This document shows, one piece after another, positions 16,504-25,097 of a stretch of 64,000 nt of DNA (position 1 is its first letter; the number at the start of each line of letters is the position of its first letter). The stretch spans positions 1 through 64,000 of the forward strand of contig DATLUM010000138.1 in assembly GCA_035533095.1 (NCBI GenBank), in the 5' to 3' direction. Below the pieces are notes generated by a model. The model was not told the origin of the DNA. It did not search any database and saw only the letters and a program-made list of their open reading frames with translations. Source of the stretch: Acidimicrobiales bacterium (GTDB lineage: Bacteria > Actinomycetota > Acidimicrobiia > Acidimicrobiales > Palsa-688). A program made the translations under genes and the position numbers.

Positions 16504-17100
16504 TCATCGCCGTACGGCGCGCACCAGGGCGTCGATCGCGGTCTTCTCGCCTTCATCTGTCTTGACGGTCCTGAGCACCTGCTGCGCCTTGACGATCTCG
16601 AGGCCGGCCAGGTCGCCGGCGACGTCGTTGGTGCTGAAGAGCACCGACGGATCCTGCGGGCCGCCGTAGCCCCGGGCGAGGTTGTCGGAGTCATGGCCCA
16701 CCACCAGGATCGTGCCGCCCGGGGCCAGGCCGGCCGCCATGTTCCGGTACACCTTCCTGCGCCGGTCTGCGGGCAACTGCAGGTAGAAGATGATGACCAG
16801 GTCGAAGGCCTCTGAATCGGGTGCCCATTCCATGAGGTCCGCAACGACCCAGTCGACGTCCACACCGCTGCGCCGGCCGAGACGGTCCGCCTTGGCTAGG
16901 CCCACCTCGGAGAAGTCGACTCCCGTTGCTCGCCAACCGCGGCTGGCGAGCCAGATCGCGTTGCGACCCTCCCCGCAAGCGACGTCCAGGACCCGCCCAG
17001 GCGGCAGGTCGGAGACCTCCTCCACCAAGAAGCGGTTCGGCTCGGCCGACCAGAGCAACTCGTCGCCGGCGTAGCGGGCGTCCCAGTCGTTTCGGTCCAT
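16504..17100 (-). CDS. Class I SAM-dependent methyltransferase
   Basis: 198 residues. Rossmann-fold methyltransferase with motif [17 protein letters not shown] (about residue 37), the acidic ribose contact in GVDFSEVG and motif post-[11 protein letters not shown]. The opening [12 protein letters not shown] and WSAEPNRFL resemble the UbiE/tellurite-resistance (TehB)-like small methyltransferases. Substrate unknown; placement at the head of a sulfur and arsenic gene cluster makes a detoxifying methylation possible (inference). It shares strand and near spacing (49 bases) with the TauE/SafE gene upstream. Confidence 0.88.
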   Translation of the reverse strand: MDRNDWDARYAGDELLWSAEPNRFLVEEVSDLPPGRVLDVACGEGRNAIWLASRGWRATGVDFSEVGLAKADRLGRRSGVDVDWVVADLMEWAPDSEAFDLVIIFYLQLPADRRRKVYRNMAAGLAPGGTILVVGHDSDNLARGYGGPQDPSVLFSTNDVAGDLAGLEIVKAQQVLRTVKTDEGEKTAIDALVRAVRR

Positions 17101-17149
17101 CGTCTGTTACCTCCTCCTCTGGGCGCCGGGGGCGGCCCTTCTCGACAGC

Positions 17150-17983
17150 TCAGTTCACCAGGCCGGTCCCGGCGCGCACGGCTATGTATATGGCGACGGC
17201 GACCAACACGGCTGCGAAGTACCGCAGGCTGCGTTCGGGGTCGAGCCCGCTTCCCAACCGCTTGCCGGACACGACTCCCGCGACAGCGGCGACCGTGAAG
17301 GGCAGGGCGACCCGCCAGTCGATGCCGGTGGTGGCCACCCGGGTCACCAGAGCGCTGGCCGAGTTGATGGCGATGACGAGCAGGGATGTCCCGATCGCGT
17401 CGGGCATGTTCAGGCCGAGCAGGAGGGTGAGGGCGGGTACTATCACGAAGCCTCCGCCGACACCGAACAGCCCCGTGACGACCCCGATGCCAGTGCCGGC
17501 GGCCAGCACGGCGGCGGCGACCTTGGCGTCGACACGGTGGCGAAGTGCAACTCGCAGGCCCCCGCCCTCCTGGCCCGGCGGCACCGGGCGGGTCAGTGCC
17601 CGGCTCTCCCCGGCACGCGTGCAGGTCGGGCAGCCCACGAGCATCCGCCACGCCGCCACCAGCACCATCACGCTGAAAGCGAGGAGAAGGGCGTTGGGGT
17701 CGAGGTGGCGGTTCAGGACGCTGCCCGCGACAGACCCGCCGACCCCGGCGAGACCGAAGGCCACCCCCATGCCGACCCGAACCCGTCCTACCCGGTGGTG
17801 AGCGACCATCCCCACGACCGCGGCGGCGCCGACCACCAGGAGGCTGGTGGCGGTCGCAGCGCGAGCGCCTTCGCCGGCGGCGTACACGAGGACGGGCACC
17901 GCGAGTACCGAGCCGCCTGCTCCGAGGGCCCCCAGCGACAGGCCGATCAGGAAACCGAGTGGGGAGGCTATAAGCGCTCGCAC
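17150..17983 (-). CDS. TauE/SafE family sulfite or organosulfur exporter (first copy)
   Basis: 277 residues, eight or so hydrophobic segments. The TSUP-family pattern is duplicated: [27 protein letters not shown] at the N-terminus and [26 protein letters not shown] in the second half (about residue 170). Members export sulfite, sulfoacetate or thiosulfate-type anions. It starts three bases after the stop of the MBL-rhodanese gene, so the two are surely one operon; the likely cargo is therefore sulfite or thiosulfate made from persulfide (inference from neighbours). Confidence 0.9.
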   Translation of the reverse strand: MRALIASPLGFLIGLSLGALGAGGSVLAVPVLVYAAGEGARAATATSLLVVGAAAVVGMVAHHRVGRVRVGMGVAFGLAGVGGSVAGSVLNRHLDPNALLLAFSVMVLVAAWRMLVGCPTCTRAGESRALTRPVPPGQEGGGLRVALRHRVDAKVAAAVLAAGTGIGVVTGLFGVGGGFVIVPALTLLLGLNMPDAIGTSLLVIAINSASALVTRVATTGIDWRVALPFTVAAVAGVVSGKRLGSGLDPERSLRYFAAVLVAVAIYIAVRAGTGLVN

Positions 17984-17986
17984 CGC

Positions 17987-19381
17987 TCAAACCCTGGGGC
18001 CGGCGACCGGAAGCCCCGCCGACGCCCACGCGTCGAAGCCGCCGAGCAGGTCGGCGACGGTGGCGAAACCCTCCGATCGGAGCAACGACGCGGCCATGGA
18101 GGAGCGGCTACCTGACGCGCACACGACCACGACGTCGCGCCCAGGGTCGAGCTCGCCCAGCCGGTCGCGTAGCACTGCGAGCGGCACCGCCTTCGATCCG
18201 GGGATCATCCCGCCCTGTAGCTCGGAGGAGTTGCGCACGTCGAGCACCTGCAGGTCTGGATCCGCGGACATCCACTCGGCGAGGTCCGCGTTGGGGAGGC
18301 GCCTGGCGCGGCTGGACATGCCGGGATGGTCCGCCAGCACCACTTCGATTGCGGGGAGGTGCCCGACGACGTTGTCGCAGCCGACCCGCGCGAGCCTCGT
18401 CCTGGCCTCGGCCTCCCTGCCGGCGTCGGTCACCACGACGACCGGCCGTCCCGGCTCCACCAGGGCGCCGGCGTACTCGGCGAAGCGCCCGTCGAGGTCG
18501 ACGTTGACCGACCCTTCGAGGTGCCCCGAACTGAAGGCCTGTGGCGATCGGGCGTCGACCACCACCGCGCCGAGCCGCTGGTGTTCGCTGACCTCCTCGA
18601 TTGACAGCGACGGGGGAAGCTCGCTGTCGTCGTGCAGAACGTGGTGGCGGCGGTTGGTGGAAGCGGCGAAAGCGAAGTACGCGGGGACGGTCGGCTGGTC
18701 GCCGGCAACCGCGGCTACGAACGCTTCCTCGCCGATCGGGGCCAGCGCGTAGTTGGTCCTGCGTTGCTCGCCGATGGTGGAGCTGGGATCCGACGACATG
18801 GCCCGCCCGCACGACGATCCCGCGCCGTGGGCGGGGAAGACCCGGGTCGCCTCGGGGAGCGTCAGTAGCTTCTCGTGCAGCGAGCGGTACAGCTGCCGTG
18901 CCAGAGCTTCCGGGGAGATCCCCGCGGATGCCAGCAGGTCCGGCCGGCCGACGTCACCGATGAACAGGGTGTCCCCGGTCAGCACGGCCCACGGGTCGCC
19001 GGCGCCTCCGTTCTCCCAGACGACGAGCGAGATCGATTCAGGAGTATGGCCGGGGGTGGCGCGTACCTCCAGTACGACATCTCCCAGCAGCAGCCGCTGC
19101 CCGTCGGCAAGGGGCTCGATCGGGAATTCCGTCTCGGCTCCGGGGCCGTACGAGATGACGGCCCCCGTCGCGCGGGCCAACTCCAAATGGCCGGAGACGA
19201 AATCGGCGTGGAAGTGGGTTTCGATCACCCGCTCGATCTTCAGGCCGCTCGCGGCGGCTTCTTCGAGGTAGATGCCGATGTCTCGCTGCGGGTCGATCAC
19301 CACGGCCCGCCCGGTGGTCGTGTCGCCGATCATGTAGCTGTAGAGCGACAGGCATCCAAGCTCGTACTGGCGGAAGAACAC
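17987..19381 (-). CDS. MBL-fold persulfide dioxygenase fused to two rhodanese domains
   Basis: 464 residues. Residues 1-235 are a metallo-beta-lactamase fold with THFHADFVSGH (metal ligands), GHTPESIS, TGDTLFIGDVGRPDL and PAHGAGSSCGRAMS, the ETHE1/CstB pattern: oxidation of glutathione- or thiol-persulfide to sulfite. Rhodanese 1 (about 265-355) lacks the catalytic cysteine, its loop reading VVVVTDAGREAEA. Rhodanese 2 (about 365-460) has VVVCASGSRSSMA with the active cysteine. So one sulfurtransferase domain is functional and the other is structural. It is downstream of an ArsR-type gene (19 bases) and upstream of the sulfite exporter, a coherent sulfide/persulfide detoxification unit. Confidence 0.93.
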   Translation of the reverse strand: MFFRQYELGCLSLYSYMIGDTTTGRAVVIDPQRDIGIYLEEAAASGLKIERVIETHFHADFVSGHLELARATGAVISYGPGAETEFPIEPLADGQRLLLGDVVLEVRATPGHTPESISLVVWENGGAGDPWAVLTGDTLFIGDVGRPDLLASAGISPEALARQLYRSLHEKLLTLPEATRVFPAHGAGSSCGRAMSSDPSSTIGEQRRTNYALAPIGEEAFVAAVAGDQPTVPAYFAFAASTNRRHHVLHDDSELPPSLSIEEVSEHQRLGAVVVDARSPQAFSSGHLEGSVNVDLDGRFAEYAGALVEPGRPVVVVTDAGREAEARTRLARVGCDNVVGHLPAIEVVLADHPGMSSRARRLPNADLAEWMSADPDLQVLDVRNSSELQGGMIPGSKAVPLAVLRDRLGELDPGRDVVVVCASGSRSSMAASLLRSEGFATVADLLGGFDAWASAGLPVAGPRV

Positions 19382-19400
19382 GTTCCTCTCCTCGATGAGG

Positions 19401-19739
19401 TCAGCCGGCGCGGATGGCTCGGCGGCGGTCCAACTCGTCGCTCATGATCGCCCGCAGGACGTCGATGGCCTCGACGACCCTGGGGTCGCGCAGCGCGTAG
19501 ATCACCCTGTTGGCCTCGCGCTGAGGCTCGACGAGGCCCCGGTCGCGCAGAAGGCCCAGATGCTGCGAGACGTTCGACGGCGACACCTCCAGGAGCTCCG
19601 CGAGCTCACCCACCGCACGGGGTTGCTCGGCCAGCGCGTAGAGGATCATCAGCCGCTTCGGGTCCGACAACGCGCGGCATACCCCCGCAGTCAGCTCCTC
19701 CAGCTCCTCCCGTAACCGGGTATCGAACCGTACGGTCAC
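19401..19739 (-). CDS. ArsR-family repressor of the sulfur genes
   Basis: 112 residues from the GTG at 19739, which has AAGGAGGG four to five bases upstream; the ATG at 19766 lies beyond it. Winged helix with VCRALSDPKRLMILYALAE and the recognition helix SPSNVSQHLGLLRDRGLV. The metal-binding cysteines typical of ArsR/SmtB (ELCVCDL type) are missing, but a single cysteine precedes RALSD near residue 20. Sulfur-sensing relatives such as BigR and SqrR use two cysteines, so this may sense persulfide differently. Divergent from DUF302 across a perfect palindrome, which it probably binds. Confidence 0.85.
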   Translation of the reverse strand: MTVRFDTRLREELEELTAGVCRALSDPKRLMILYALAEQPRAVGELAELLEVSPSNVSQHLGLLRDRGLVEPQREANRVIYALRDPRVVEAIDVLRAIMSDELDRRRAIRAG

Positions 19740-19798
19740 CGGCCCTCCTTCGTCAACCACATCCAAGAAACCTCATCCCCAAAAACCGAAATCCAAGT

Positions 19799-19818
19799 AT
19801 ATTCGTATCTACGAATAT
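19799..19818. promoter_or_regulatory. 20-bp perfect palindrome, probable ArsR-type operator
   Basis: ATATTCGTA-TC-TACGAATAT is a perfect 9-2-9 inverted repeat in the gap between the ArsR-type regulator and DUF302. The AT-rich form stands out in a GC-rich genome and matches the design of BigR and other ArsR-family operators. It sits 60 bases from the regulator start and 79 bases from DUF302, so it could repress both. Confidence 0.75.
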
Positions 19819-19896
19819 AGGGAACAACCTAGTCCAGGGGCTTGTTCCCTACACATGTCCGAGTTCCCACCCGTGACCGAGAGAGAGGAACACCCG

Positions 19897-20292
19897 ATGC
19901 AGTACGGCAAGAGCGTCAGGTTGAAGGTCGCCTTCACAGAGGCGGTGCCCAGGGTCAAGGAGGCATTCGCCGCCCAGGGCTTCGGGACACTCACCGAGAT
20001 CGACGTGCGCGCAACCCTGCAGGCGAAGCTGGGTGCGGAGATCGAGCCGTACGTGATCCTCGGCGCGTGCAACCCTCAACTCGCCCAGCGGGCCCTGGAC
20101 GTGACACGCGACATCGGTCTCCTGCTGCCCTGCAACGTCGTGGTCCGCGAGGAGGACGGCGGCGTTGTGGTCCAGGCGCTCGACCCCTCGATCATCGCAA
20201 CGGTCCCAGGCATCGCCGAGCTCGAACCCATCGCCGCGGAAGCCGCCCGTCGCATCGACGCAGCGCTCGCCACATTGGAGGAAACGCGATGA
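19897..20292 (+). CDS. DUF302 domain protein
   Basis: 131 residues from the ATG at 19897, with GAGAGAGGA eight bases upstream. Typical DUF302 core: MQYGKSVRLKVAFTEAV at the start, GFGTLTEIDV near 30, then CNPQLAQRALD and GLLLPCNVVV near 55-80. DUF302 proteins are small and their function is not established; they recur beside sulfur-metabolism and ArsR-type genes. The stop overlaps the thioredoxin start (ATGA). Likely expressed with thioredoxin under the palindromic operator. Confidence 0.9.
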   Translation: MQYGKSVRLKVAFTEAVPRVKEAFAAQGFGTLTEIDVRATLQAKLGAEIEPYVILGACNPQLAQRALDVTRDIGLLLPCNVVVREEDGGVVVQALDPSIIATVPGIAELEPIAAEAARRIDAALATLEETR

Positions 20293-20735
20293 CCAACAAA
20301 ATCGTGGCCTGCCCGTCCTGCGACGTCCGCAATCGGGTCCCCGGTGCGGCGTCCGGTGTCCCCCGGTGCGCGTCCTGCCACAGCCCGCTTCCTTGGCTGG
20401 TGGAGGCCACCGATTCTGACTTCGACGCCGCCAGTCACGCCCCTGTGCCCGTCCTGGTGGACCTGTGGGCGCCGTGGTGCGGACCCTGCCACATGGTCTC
20501 CCCGGCCGTCGAGCGTGCCGCGCTGGAACTCGCCGGGCAGCTGAAGGTGGTCAAGGTCGACGTGGACCGAGCCCCGGGTATCTCCACGCGGCTGGGAGTG
20601 CAAGGCATCCCGACCCTTCTCGTGCTCGAGGGGGGTGAGGAGGTCGCCCGCCAGGTCGGAGCGGTACCCGAGAACCACCTCCTGGCGTGGATCCGGTCCT
20701 TCACCGCGGCTCCCGCGTCCAAGGTCGGGTCCTGA
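20289..20735 (+). CDS. Thioredoxin 2-type thiol-disulfide protein
   Basis: 148 residues. N-terminal zinc ribbon with CPSC and CASC (residues 8-32) followed by a thioredoxin fold with WAPWCGPCHMVSP (about 57-70) and the cis-proline loop GIPTLLVL. This is the TrxC (thioredoxin 2) layout. It reduces disulfides, and in this setting may recycle persulfides or the arsenate reductase. It overlaps the DUF302 stop and is followed after four bases by the MMPL transporter gene, so the three form an operon. Confidence 0.92.
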   Translation: MTNKIVACPSCDVRNRVPGAASGVPRCASCHSPLPWLVEATDSDFDAASHAPVPVLVDLWAPWCGPCHMVSPAVERAALELAGQLKVVKVDVDRAPGISTRLGVQGIPTLLVLEGGEEVARQVGAVPENHLLAWIRSFTAAPASKVGS

Positions 20736-20739
20736 CGGC

Positions 20740-22989
20740 ATGCCCGCCACCCGACGCTCCGCCGGTGCCCGGCGGCCATACCTAAGCGCCGTGAACAACC
20801 TGGACCCCGAACCCCGCCCTGCCGGCGGCGAAGCGGATGTCGCGCACCACAGCGGCTGGATGCCGCGGCTGGGAGCTTGGGCCGCAACACACCTGAGGGC
20901 GGTCCTGCTGATCTGGGCCGTGGTCATCGTGGCGTTCGGTTTCTTCGCCCCGAAGGTTCAGTCCGCGCTCGCCGGCGCCGGCTGGCAGGACTCGACCAGC
21001 CAGTCCGTCGCTGCTCGCAACGTCATCCAGCGTGACTTCTCCGGTCTGGGCGCCAGCGCGCTGCAGGTCGTCGTCGTCGACCACCAAAGACCGATCGCCA
21101 CCGACCCGGCCGCCCGGGCGGTCGTCGCCCATGTGACGGCCTTGTTGCGCGGCGATTCACGGATCTCCACGGTCGTCGCCCCCCAGCCGGGACTGTCTCT
21201 GTCGGCTGACGGGCGCACCGGGATCATCACCGCCGGGGCTGCCGCCGACACCAACGCGATGGTCAAGGCGGCCGAGCAACTCGCCGGGCCCGTCACCCGG
21301 GCGGGGAACGCATCGGTCAGCGCGACGTTGACGGGCGACAGCGCCCTGTGGGCAAACTTCAACACCGCCAACCACTCGGCCATGATGCGCTCGGAGTTGC
21401 TGTCCTGGCCGGTCACCTTGGCCATCCTGGCCGTGGCATTCGGCAGCCTTGTCGCCGCCGGCCTCCCCCTCATGCTCACCATGGCCGGGCTGCTCGTCGC
21501 CGCCGGGGCCCTGGTCCTCGCCGACAAGGTGGCACCGGTCTCCATCTGGGCGTTGAACTTCGCCTTGATGTTCGCCCTCGCCTTGGGCATCGACTACGCC
21601 CTGTTCGTGGTGGTCCGCTTCCGATCCGCCCTGCATCGACGCGGCGCCGTCCCAGGGGACCGCTCGGCCACGGTCGAATCGATCGCCGAGACGATGGCCA
21701 CCGCCGGCAAGGCCGTTGCCTTCTCCGCTCTGACGGTACTGGCCTCACTGGCGGCGATACTGCTGGTACCCAGCCCCGCCTTCCGTTCCATGGCCCTGGG
21801 CATCATGGTGGCCGTGGTGGCCGTGCTGGCCGCGACCTTGACCCTCCTACCGGCGGTCCTGGGCCGGCTGGGCACCAGAATCGACGCCGGGCGGATCCGG
21901 CTTCGCCGCGGTTCCGCGGCCGCCGGCCATGTCCACGGCCACCAACTCGAACAGCGCCTCCACGCCTGGGGCCGGGCCGTCTGGCGCCACCCCATCCCCG
22001 CCGCGCTCGGCGCCCTCGTCGTGCTGGCGCTGGCCGCGGCCCCCGTCATCGGCCTTCGCACCTCGATGCCATCGATAACCATCATCCCCGCGTCGGCCAA
22101 TGCCCGCATCGGCTACGACCAGGTCACCCAGGCGTTTGGGCCCGGAGCGCCCGGCACGCTTCAGGTACTGGTCCCCGCCGCCCAACAGAGCGCCGCCTTG
22201 CACAGCCTGCAAGGCGCACCCGGCGTCGCCGCCGTTGTCCCCGGACCCAGCGCCGCGGGCTGGACCCTCGACCAGGTGGTGCCGGTAAGCGGACCGTCGA
22301 CCGCAGAGACCGGCGCGACCATCGACCGCGTGCGGCACCTGCTTCCGGCCGGCAGCCTGGTCGGGGGTGCCGCCGCCGAGAACCACGACCTGCAACACGC
22401 GCTGGCGAGCCGCACCCCGCTCGTGTTCGGCGTGCTCGCCGGGATGGGATTCCTCCTGCTGCTCGTTGCCCTGGGCGCGCCGCTGGTCGCCGCGGCCGGG
22501 GTGGCCGTCACCGGGCTGTCGGTCGCCGGCGCCTTCGGCGTCGCCAGGCTCATCTTCCAAGACGGACACCTCTCCGGGCTGCTCAGCTTCACCCCCCAGG
22601 GATTCGTCGACGCATGGGGCCCGTTGTTCTTCGGGGCCATGGTCTTCGGGGTCGCCATGGACTACACCCTGTTCCTTCTGTCCGCGGCCAAGGAACGCTA
22701 CGAGACCCATCCCGACGCGGAGCACGCAATGACCGGCTCGGTCGGCACGTCCGGGCGTGTGGTGCTCTCCGCGGCGGCGGTCATGATCGCGGTGTTCTTG
22801 ACCTTCGCCCTCTCCGGCCCACTCGCGCCCAAGGAGATGGGGGTGATCCTGGCTGTAGCCGTGGCCCTGGACGCATTCGTGGCCCGGCTGGTCCTGCTGC
22901 CCGTCCTGCTCCGATTCGGCGGCCACCGCATCTGGCACCGCCCCGCGTGGCTGAACGCAGTACTACCCCATGTGCACTTTTCCCACTGA
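20740..22989 (+). CDS. MMPL-family RND transporter
   Basis: About 749 residues from the ATG at 20740; a GTG at 20791 is an alternative. Two repeated halves of one plus five membrane helices with large extracytoplasmic loops after helix 1 (about residues 75-210) and after helix 7 (about 450-560). Family features include the first helix AVLLIWAVVIVAFGFFAPKV and the buried motifs MFALALGIDYALFVVVRF and MVFGVAMDYTLFLLSAAKERYE. Proton-driven exporter of lipids or hydrophobic compounds; the substrate cannot be read. Four bases after the thioredoxin stop; its 3' end overlaps the converging arsC gene by 27 bases. Confidence 0.88.
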   Translation: MPATRRSAGARRPYLSAVNNLDPEPRPAGGEADVAHHSGWMPRLGAWAATHLRAVLLIWAVVIVAFGFFAPKVQSALAGAGWQDSTSQSVAARNVIQRDFSGLGASALQVVVVDHQRPIATDPAARAVVAHVTALLRGDSRISTVVAPQPGLSLSADGRTGIITAGAAADTNAMVKAAEQLAGPVTRAGNASVSATLTGDSALWANFNTANHSAMMRSELLSWPVTLAILAVAFGSLVAAGLPLMLTMAGLLVAAGALVLADKVAPVSIWALNFALMFALALGIDYALFVVVRFRSALHRRGAVPGDRSATVESIAETMATAGKAVAFSALTVLASLAAILLVPSPAFRSMALGIMVAVVAVLAATLTLLPAVLGRLGTRIDAGRIRLRRGSAAAGHVHGHQLEQRLHAWGRAVWRHPIPAALGALVVLALAAAPVIGLRTSMPSITIIPASANARIGYDQVTQAFGPGAPGTLQVLVPAAQQSAALHSLQGAPGVAAVVPGPSAAGWTLDQVVPVSGPSTAETGATIDRVRHLLPAGSLVGGAAAENHDLQHALASRTPLVFGVLAGMGFLLLLVALGAPLVAAAGVAVTGLSVAGAFGVARLIFQDGHLSGLLSFTPQGFVDAWGPLFFGAMVFGVAMDYTLFLLSAAKERYETHPDAEHAMTGSVGTSGRVVLSAAAVMIAVFLTFALSGPLAPKEMGVILAVAVALDAFVARLVLLPVLLRFGGHRIWHRPAWLNAVLPHVHFSH

Positions 22990-23388
22990 GCCTGCCAACT
23001 CGGCCAGTAAGGACCGGACCCGTCGGTCGATGTCGGCGACGATGGGCCGCACCAGTTCGATCGGCAGGCCGGCGGGGTCTTGGAGTTCCCAGTCGAGGTA
23101 GCGCTTGCCGGGGAAGATGGGGCAGGTGTCGCCGCATCCCATGGTGACCACGACATCGGCAGCTTCGGCGTCGCCGTCGGTGAGGGGTTTCGGGAACTCT
23201 TTCGAAGTGTCGAGCCCGCGTTCTTGCAGCACGGCGACGACGGACGGGTTGAGCTGTGCGCCAGGTTCGGAGCCGGCGGAGCGGACCTCGACGCGGCCTC
23301 GGGCGTAGTGGTCGAGCAGCACCTTCGCTGCCAGGCTGCGGCCAGAGTTGTGGATGCACAGGAACAGCACCACGGGCTTGCGGGTCAC
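22963..23388 (-). CDS. arsC: Arsenate reductase, low-molecular-weight phosphatase type
   Basis: 141 residues, GTG start overlapping the acr3 stop and preceded by AAAGGAAG. The catalytic loop is CIHNSGRS (residues 11-17, C-x5-R). GCGDTCPIFPGKRYLDWELQDPAG (about 89-111) is the thioredoxin-coupled ArsC segment, providing the further cysteines of the reduction relay. Reduces arsenate to arsenite, which Acr3 exports. The thioredoxin at 20289 could be its electron donor. Confidence 0.93.
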   Translation of the reverse strand: MTRKPVVLFLCIHNSGRSLAAKVLLDHYARGRVEVRSAGSEPGAQLNPSVVAVLQERGLDTSKEFPKPLTDGDAEAADVVVTMGCGDTCPIFPGKRYLDWELQDPAGLPIELVRPIVADIDRRVRSLLAELAGSVGKVHMG

Positions 23389-24500
23389 CTGACTTCCTTT
23401 GCTCGGGGGGTGGAGAGCTCTGGGTACAAGCGCCTGCGGGCCCACAATGCGACGTATACCAGCCCCACCAGGACTGGGACTTCGATGAGCGGACCGACGA
23501 CGCCGGCCAGGGCTTCGCCGCTGGTCACGCCGAACACACCGATGGCGACTGCGATGGCCAGCTCGAAGTTGTTTCCGGCCGCGGTGAACGCCAGGGTGGC
23601 GGTGCGTTCGTAGCCGAGGCCGATGCGCCGGCCGAGCATGAACGATCCGAACCACATGACGGCGAAGTAGGCCAGCAGTGGCAGTGCGATGCGGGCGACG
23701 TCCTCGGGGCGGGAGGTGATGGTGTGGCCCTGGAGGGCGAAGAGGATGACGATGGTGTAGAGCAGGCCGTAGAGGGCGAAGGGGCCGAGCCGGGGCAGCA
23801 GCACGCTCTCGTACCATTCCCGTCCTCTGGTGCGCTCTCCGATGGTGCGCGTGAGGAAGCCCGCGACGAGAGGCACTCCCAAGAAAATGGCCACCGTCTC
23901 GGCGATACGGCCGATCGACAGATGAAGCCCGACCGTCGACAGGCCCAGCCACCCGGGGAGGACTTTCAGGTAGAAGTAGCCGAGAACCGAGAACATCACG
24001 ATCTGGAACAGCGAGTTCAGCGCGACGAGCACGGCGGCGGCTTCGCGGTCGCCGCAGGAGAGGTCGTTCCAGATGAGGACCATCGCGATGCAGCGAGCCA
24101 GGCCGACGATGATCAGACCGGTGCGGTAAGCGGGTTGGTCGGGGAGCATCAGCCAGGCAAAGGCGAACATCACTGCCGGGCCGACAAGCCAGTTGAGCAC
24201 CAGGGACGAGATCAGCATCGGCCGGTCTTGGGTGACCGAGCCGATCTGGCCGTAGCGGACCTTGGCCAGCACCGGGTACATCATCACGAGCAGTCCGATG
24301 AAGATGGGCAGCGACGTACCGGAGGTGACCTGGATGGCGTTGAGATGCGTGTTCAGGCTCGGTATCGCCCGGCCCAGGCCGATGCCGGCGGCCATGGCAA
24401 GGATGATCCACACCGGCAGGAAGCGGTCCACGAACGACAGCCGGGCGATGACGGGCCGGTCGTCGTCGGGCACCGGCCCGGCTGTCAGAACGTCACCCAA
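23385..24500 (-). CDS. acr3: Arsenite efflux transporter, ACR3 type
   Basis: 371 residues, ten hydrophobic segments. Contains GLARCIAMVLIWNDLSCGD (about residues 127-145) with the essential cysteine of Acr3 permeases, and FTAAGNNFELAIAVAIGVFG near 300, the second diagnostic segment. Carries arsenite out with the proton gradient. Four-base overlap with arsC downstream. The arsI gene on the same strand begins 42 bases upstream, so the order arsI, acr3, arsC probably forms one transcript. Confidence 0.95.
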   Translation of the reverse strand: MGDVLTAGPVPDDDRPVIARLSFVDRFLPVWIILAMAAGIGLGRAIPSLNTHLNAIQVTSGTSLPIFIGLLVMMYPVLAKVRYGQIGSVTQDRPMLISSLVLNWLVGPAVMFAFAWLMLPDQPAYRTGLIIVGLARCIAMVLIWNDLSCGDREAAAVLVALNSLFQIVMFSVLGYFYLKVLPGWLGLSTVGLHLSIGRIAETVAIFLGVPLVAGFLTRTIGERTRGREWYESVLLPRLGPFALYGLLYTIVILFALQGHTITSRPEDVARIALPLLAYFAVMWFGSFMLGRRIGLGYERTATLAFTAAGNNFELAIAVAIGVFGVTSGEALAGVVGPLIEVPVLVGLVYVALWARRRLYPELSTPRAKEVR

Positions 24501-24541
24501 GGCTCATCTCCGCCGGTTCTCTCACGAGCCGGCAGAAGCGT

Positions 24542-25018
24542 TCAGCAGCACGAGCCGCGCTGGCTGGTCGACAGACCGACCGGTTCGGGTCGGGTGGTGC
24601 AGCATGCGGATTCGCCGGGCGCGGCGGAGCGCAGCTGTCCCGCCGGCATCTCGGTGTCGGCCAGCACGGTGTAGATCTCCCACGGCTCTCCGCTAGGGCC
24701 GTCCACCCACACCTTGTCCTGCACGGCGTAGCAGCATGCTGTTTGCTCCTCCACCGCAGTTGCCAGGCCCTCTCCGGCCAGGCGGGCCTCGGCGGCGGCC
24801 ACCAGCTCGGTGGTCTCCACCTCGACGCCCAGGTGGTTCAGGGAACCGGGGGTCTGGTTGGGGTCTTCGATGAGGACCAGCTTGAGGGGCGGGTCAGCGA
24901 TTGCGAAGTTGGCGTAGCCGTCCCTGACCTTGGCCGGCTCGGTGGCGAAGAGCTTCGAGTAGAAGGCCACGGCCTCGTCGATATCGGCGACGTTCAAGGC
25001 GAGTTGGACACGAGACAC
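24542..25018 (-). CDS. arsI: ArsI/CadI-type C-As lyase, vicinal oxygen chelate fold
   Basis: 158 residues from the GTG at 25018, with GGAGGT four to five bases upstream. Vicinal-oxygen-chelate domain with the extradiol-type metal ligands Gln5, His62 and Glu114, and a vicinal cysteine pair ACCYAV (C95-C96) near the substrate pocket, as in ArsI, which breaks the C-As bond of trivalent organoarsenicals using iron and oxygen. The C-terminus adds two more CC pairs (SACC and GSCC), probably extra metal or arsenic binding. Cadmium-induced CadI is the alternative name for the same family. Divergent from the arsR gene at 25098. Confidence 0.88.
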   Translation of the reverse strand: MSRVQLALNVADIDEAVAFYSKLFATEPAKVRDGYANFAIADPPLKLVLIEDPNQTPGSLNHLGVEVETTELVAAAEARLAGEGLATAVEEQTACCYAVQDKVWVDGPSGEPWEIYTVLADTEMPAGQLRSAAPGESACCTTRPEPVGLSTSQRGSCC

Positions 25019-25037
25019 GCTGACCTCCGAGGTAACA

Positions 25038-25072
25038 TTGACAAACATCGATGCTTCGATAATGATCGATGC
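25038..25072. promoter_or_regulatory. arsR promoter with overlapping operator
   Basis: TTGACA (25038-25043) and AATGAT (25061-25066) are a -35/-10 pair with a 17-base spacer. CATCGATG (25046-25053) and ATCGATG (25065-25071) repeat the ATCGA motif inside and just after the -10 box. Such ATCGAT repeats around the promoter fit an ArsR/SmtB operator that blocks RNA polymerase. The start codons of arsI and arsR are 20 and 26 bases from its edges, so both directions may be controlled. Confidence 0.65.
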
Positions 25073-25097
25073 AATCACAGTTGTCAATGGGAGACAC

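Noticed and set aside
22963-24411. Single long minus-strand frame of 482 codons
   Set aside because: It joins arsC in frame with antisense of Acr3; the real arsC starts at the GTG overlapping the Acr3 stop.
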